From assembly GCA_947447375.1 (NCBI GenBank), contig CANFJB010000011.1:25677-89676 (forward strand): a DNA stretch of 64,000 nucleotides, in the 5' to 3' direction. The notes under the pieces are model-generated. The model was not told where the DNA came from. It made no database searches and worked only from the letters and a program-made list of their open reading frames with translations. This document shows positions 60,805 through 64,000 of the stretch, piece after piece. A program made the translations under genes and the position numbers. Source of the stretch: Bacteroidota bacterium (GTDB taxonomy: Bacteria > Bacteroidota > Bacteroidia > Flavobacteriales > Flavobacteriaceae). The stretch's first letter is position 1. The number at the start of each line of letters is the position of its first letter.

Positions 60805-63800
60805 ATGAATAAAAGATACCTTTTAATAGTAATATTATTTACATTATTTGCCAAGTCATATAGCCAAACTCTAGCAACTGGTTGTTCAGCAGCGCTTCCA
60901 TTTTGCGCTGGTACTTCAAGTACTGGAATTTCATTTCCAAACACCACGAATGTTCCATCTCCAGGAAATTATTCTTGTTTAGGTTCTCAACCTAATGCTG
61001 CTTGGTATTATTTACAGATTAGCCAATCAGGAAATTTAACATTTACTATTAGTCAGTTTAATACTGCGGGTCAACCAAGAGACGTCGATTTTATTGCTTG
61101 GGGTCCATTTGTAACTCCAACGTGTGGTGCTTCGAATTTAAATGCGACTACTCAAGTGGGTTGTAGCTATTCAGCAAGTGCAACTGAAACTTTTACAATA
61201 AACAATGCTATTATTGGTCAATATTACATGGTATTAATGACCAATTTTTCTAATCAAGCCGGAACAATTTCATTAGCTCAAAATTCAGGAACTGGAGCAA
61301 CAAGTTGTGATATTGTTTGTCCATTAACAATTGCTGGAGGTGGAGTTTCTGATTGTAGAGATAATATTTTAACAGCAAACTATATTAATTCAGCACAAGT
61401 AGGTACAACTTTTACATGGACTTTTAATGCAGCAAGTATTCCAGCAACTTCAGGTCCAAACTTTGTTGCAACACCGAGGTCAAATAATAGTACCAGAACT
61501 ACTTTGGCTTATGGTGCAGGTTCTTATTGTGTTACTGCACGAAGTCCTGGATGTAGTTCCACTCAAAGTGCTGTTTGCACTACCATTACTCACGGTACTC
61601 CAGTGCCTTTTCATGCTCCAAATGATGTAACTGCTTGTACTAACTCCACTTTTGATTTAACACAAAACACGAACGTTTTACTTCAAGGTTTACCAGGTTT
61701 AGCTTCAAATTATAGAGTAAAATACAATGTAAATGCTACTAATGCGCTTACCGCTATTTCACCAATCTCTACAGTTCAGCAAACCGTGTTTCCTGGTACT
61801 GAAGGTCAAATAATATATGCTACTGTAATGGATTTATCAGGAACCTATTGTTATGCAGTAGCTCAATTTACATTGCATTTTGTAGTTTGTGCATTTGCTA
61901 CTACAAATACAGGTCCTATTTGTACTGGAAGTACATTTAATTTGAGTGCTACAGATCCTGGTGTTGGTCCAGTAACTTATACTTGGGCTGGACCAAATGG
62001 TTTTACTGCAACTGGAGCTAACGTCAGTAATGTGCCTACTCCTACAGGCACTCCTCCTTTTAGTTATATATGTACCGCCACTCCGTCAACTGTTGGAGTA
62101 GCGCCATTAACATCAACCACTATAGTGACTGTTAATCCTATTCCGGTTACTACCGCTACAGTAGTTTCAAATTCAATTTGTACTGGATCCACAACCGACA
62201 TATCTTTAGGAAGTAATGTTTCTGGAACCACATTTAACTGGACAGCAGTTGAAACAAATGCTACTGGATCTTCAAGTGGTACAGGTACAAATATTGCACA
62301 CACATTAACTGTTTCTGGCACCGCTGTGGGAACTGTTGATTACACCATTAGTATTACCGCTAATGGATGTACTGGCACGCCAATTCATTCTATTATTTCA
62401 GTAAAACCAATTCCAATCGCAATAGCAACTCCAACGCCTCCCACAATTTGTTCTGGTTCAACATCAAATATAATATTAACAAGTACTCCAACAGGAGCAA
62501 CATTCGCATGGACAGCAATTCAAACTGATGCTTCAGGAGCTTCTGCAGCTAGTGGATCAACAATTGCTCAAGCATTATCATCTCCTGGTAGTTTTGTAGG
62601 TTCTGTTGATTATACAATTACTCCAACATTAAACTCATGTATTGGATTACCTGTTCATTCAATAATTACTGTTAATCCAACTCCAGTAGCTGTTGCTACT
62701 CCTGCATCAACAACAATTTGCTCAGGAACTGCTACTAATATCCCGCTTACTAGTTTAGTTACTGGAGCTACATTTTCATGGACAGTTGTTCAAAATAATG
62801 TTTCAGGGGCAAGTGCCGGGAATGGTGCTACTATTGCACAAACATTAACAGCTACAACTTCTAATCCTGGTTCTGTTGTTTATACAGTAACTCCAACTGC
62901 TAATGGATGTCAAGGTGTACCAATTTCATTTACAATAAATGTTACTCCCCTTCCAACAGCTACTATTTCTTATGTAGGAACTCCTTTTTGCTCCTCTTTA
63001 ACTACAGGACAAGCAGTTACTTTAAATGGTACTGCCGCTTACACAGGTGGTACTTTTAGTTCAACAACAGGATTAACAATAGATGCTAATACAGGTGCAA
63101 TTATACCAAGTACTAGTACTGCAGGAAATTATGTTGTTACTTATACTATTGCTGCTAATGCCGGATGTTCTGTTGTAACATCTACTACAAATATTGTTAT
63201 TACAAAAGTTCCTACTGCGAGTATAACTTATCCAAATTCACCATTTTGTTCAACATTTAACATTAGTCAAGCAGTAACTTTAACTGGTACAGATGCCTAT
63301 ACTGGGGGTTCCTATAGTTCAACACCTGGATTAACATTATCATCAACTACTGGTGATATCACACCGAATACTAGCACTGCTGGAAATTATGTTGTTACAT
63401 ACACGGTTCCTGCTAGTTCAGGATGTTCTTCAGTATCTACAACAACTAATGTAATAGTCAATTTGCCTGCTACAGCAACAATTACTTACGTGGGTTCTCC
63501 ATATTGCTCGGGTTTAACTAATGCAAGTGTAACTCTTACTGGTGCTACAGGTGGAACTTTCACAGCTTCAAATGGATTAATTATTAATTCAACTTCAGGA
63601 GCTGTTGATTTATCTAGTCCGGCGGGGCCTTATAATGTTTCCTATACTGCACCAGCAACAGCTGGATGTAGCGCAGTTGTAGCTACTACGAATATCGTAA
63701 TAACGGCATTACCAACAGCGACTATATCTTTCGCAGGAACACCATTCTGTACTACATTAACAACAGGTCAAGCGGTTACTTTAACAGGAACAGCAGGATA

Positions 63801-64000
63801 CACTGGAGGTGTTTATAGTGGAACAGCAGGATTAACAATTGATGCTACTACAGGAGCTGTAACACCAAGTACAAGCACTCCAGGGAATCACACGATTACT
63901 TATACAATAGCTTCTGCTGCCGGATGTGCACAGGTTACAGCTACAGCAAATATTATTATCACTAAAGTACCAACGGCTACTATTACTTATGCAGGAACCC
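60805..64000 (+). CDS. Giant repeat surface protein, 5' part (runs off the window)
   Basis: An open frame of 1,065 codons with no stop before the right edge, so the ORF is partial at its 3' end. Signal peptide (to about residue 20, SYSQ), a Cys-rich N-terminal domain (CSAALPFCAGTS, AWYYLQISQSGNL, DFIAWGPF) common to Bacteroidota gliding-associated proteins, an Ig-like stretch, then three 90-residue PKD-like repeats and at least four 81-86-residue repeats of a second type, each opening TATISYVGTPFC-like. Rich in Thr, Ser, Ala, Gly. It is expected to be a T9SS-exported adhesin with a C-terminal sorting or CHU_C domain, which is outside the window. Start ATG at 60805 gives the signal peptide; a TAAATTTC element is at 60776. 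Confidence 0.9.
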   Translation, partial: MNKRYLLIVILFTLFAKSYSQTLATGCSAALPFCAGTSSTGISFPNTTNVPSPGNYSCLGSQPNAAWYYLQISQSGNLTFTISQFNTAGQPRDVDFIAWGPFVTPTCGASNLNATTQVGCSYSASATETFTINNAIIGQYYMVLMTNFSNQAGTISLAQNSGTGATSCDIVCPLTIAGGGVSDCRDNILTANYINSAQVGTTFTWTFNAASIPATSGPNFVATPRSNNSTRTTLAYGAGSYCVTARSPGCSSTQSAVCTTITHGTPVPFHAPNDVTACTNSTFDLTQNTNVLLQGLPGLASNYRVKYNVNATNALTAISPISTVQQTVFPGTEGQIIYATVMDLSGTYCYAVAQFTLHFVVCAFATTNTGPICTGSTFNLSATDPGVGPVTYTWAGPNGFTATGANVSNVPTPTGTPPFSYICTATPSTVGVAPLTSTTIVTVNPIPVTTATVVSNSICTGSTTDISLGSNVSGTTFNWTAVETNATGSSSGTGTNIAHTLTVSGTAVGTVDYTISITANGCTGTPIHSIISVKPIPIAIATPTPPTICSGSTSNIILTSTPTGATFAWTAIQTDASGASAASGSTIAQALSSPGSFVGSVDYTITPTLNSCIGLPVHSIITVNPTPVAVATPASTTICSGTATNIPLTSLVTGATFSWTVVQNNVSGASAGNGATIAQTLTATTSNPGSVVYTVTPTANGCQGVPISFTINVTPLPTATISYVGTPFCSSLTTGQAVTLNGTAAYTGGTFSSTTGLTIDANTGAIIPSTSTAGNYVVTYTIAANAGCSVVTSTTNIVITKVPTASITYPNSPFCSTFNISQAVTLTGTDAYTGGSYSSTPGLTLSSTTGDITPNTSTAGNYVVTYTVPASSGCSSVSTTTNVIVNLPATATITYVGSPYCSGLTNASVTLTGATGGTFTASNGLIINSTSGAVDLSSPAGPYNVSYTAPATAGCSAVVATTNIVITALPTATISFAGTPFCTTLTTGQAVTLTGTAGYTGGVYSGTAGLTIDATTGAVTPSTSTPGNHTITYTIASAAGCAQVTATANIIITKVPTATITYAGT
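62170..62940 (+). repeat. Type A adhesin repeats, 270-base period
   Basis: Anchor Cys codons of ICTGST, ICSGST and ICSGTA fall at 62179, 62449 and 62719, exactly 270 bases (90 residues) apart. Units share VDYTI, WTA and ANGC segments and look like PKD-type domains. Confidence 0.88.
62962..64000 (+). repeat. Type B adhesin repeats, 258-base period
   Basis: Units start at 62962, 63220, 63478, 63721 and 63979 (spacing 258, 258, 243, 258 bases; 86 or 81 residues). Each carries a YxGxPFC opening, GQAVTLTGTA, YTGGTFS, GLTIDATTGA and a GNYVVTYTI segment. The array continues past the edge. Confidence 0.9.

Noticed and set aside
61427..62321. Small frames inside the adhesin region
   Set aside because: They lie within the continuous plus-strand adhesin frame and have no signal, motif or ribosome site of their own.

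Overview
This window looks like chromosomal DNA of a Flavobacterium-type member of the Bacteroidota (family Flavobacteriaceae). The evidence is direct: strongly AT-rich sequence, promoters of the Bacteroidota type (TAnnTTTG at -7, often a TTG-like -33 element), a porQ gene of the type IX secretion system (T9SS), several secreted proteins with T9SS C-terminal sorting domains, Bacteroidota-style families (DUF3276 PUR protein, BatA/VWA protein, DUF4293, TIGR03643/DUF2805), and Rho with a long asparagine/proline-rich insertion. Most of the window is ordinary core genome on both strands. I see no rRNA, tRNA, CRISPR array, prophage, transposase or recognisable defence island.

Layout. 0-5 kb: a small cytochrome c lipoprotein, PUR protein, an ABC exporter with a degenerate ATPase, then nusB-DUF1573-yajC. 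5-11 kb: DUF1801 protein and pepT, alpha/beta hydrolase, a secreted/cytosolic msrB pair, M48 lipoprotein protease, UMF1-type MFS transporter, small lipoprotein. 11-19 kb: lon, porQ-cmk, a nucleoside transporter, a conserved protein of unknown function, and a metallo-beta-lactamase-fold enzyme. 19.6-23.8 kb: a minus-strand operon (BatA/VWA protein, dihydroorotase homologue without the HxH zinc site, DUF4870-like protein, esterase). 24-34 kb: secreted lactonase-like propeller, DEAD-box helicase with a DEFD box, Nramp-like transporter with altered metal motifs, lpdA, second ABC exporter, truA, phosphoesterase. 34-44 kb: rho, secreted endonuclease I, RsmB-like methyltransferase, a frameshifted TPR gene, apbE, a DUF2271-like T9SS cargo, kup. 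44-54 kb: BNR-repeat protein, UnbV/VCBS T9SS protein plus a diheme cytochrome, a folE paralogue with an SDR and a TIGR03643 gene, RNA-modification enzymes, an orphan FecE-like ATPase. 53-64 kb: DEAD-box helicase with an RGG-like tail, rdgB, lgt-yidD-cysS-folE, and the start of a giant repeat adhesin that runs off the right edge.

How genes work together. Envelope and secretion functions dominate the accessory content: PorQ, cargo with sorting domains, lipoproteins, the ApbE/DUF2271-like pair, a diheme cytochrome next to an UnbV protein, and the repeat adhesin. Housekeeping genes form conserved runs (nusB-DUF1573-yajC; porQ-cmk; folE-cysS-yidD-lgt). The most interesting signals are subtle: a two-copy intergenic repeat whose ends are conserved while its central hairpin differs in sequence but not in fold; two ABC exporters 28 kb apart that look like the degenerate and canonical halves of a heterodimer; several enzymes missing a hallmark catalytic residue; a second folE in a cluster resembling light-inducible loci; and a homopolymer frameshift in a TPR gene. 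I do not see a clear-cut new multi-gene system, and none is claimed.
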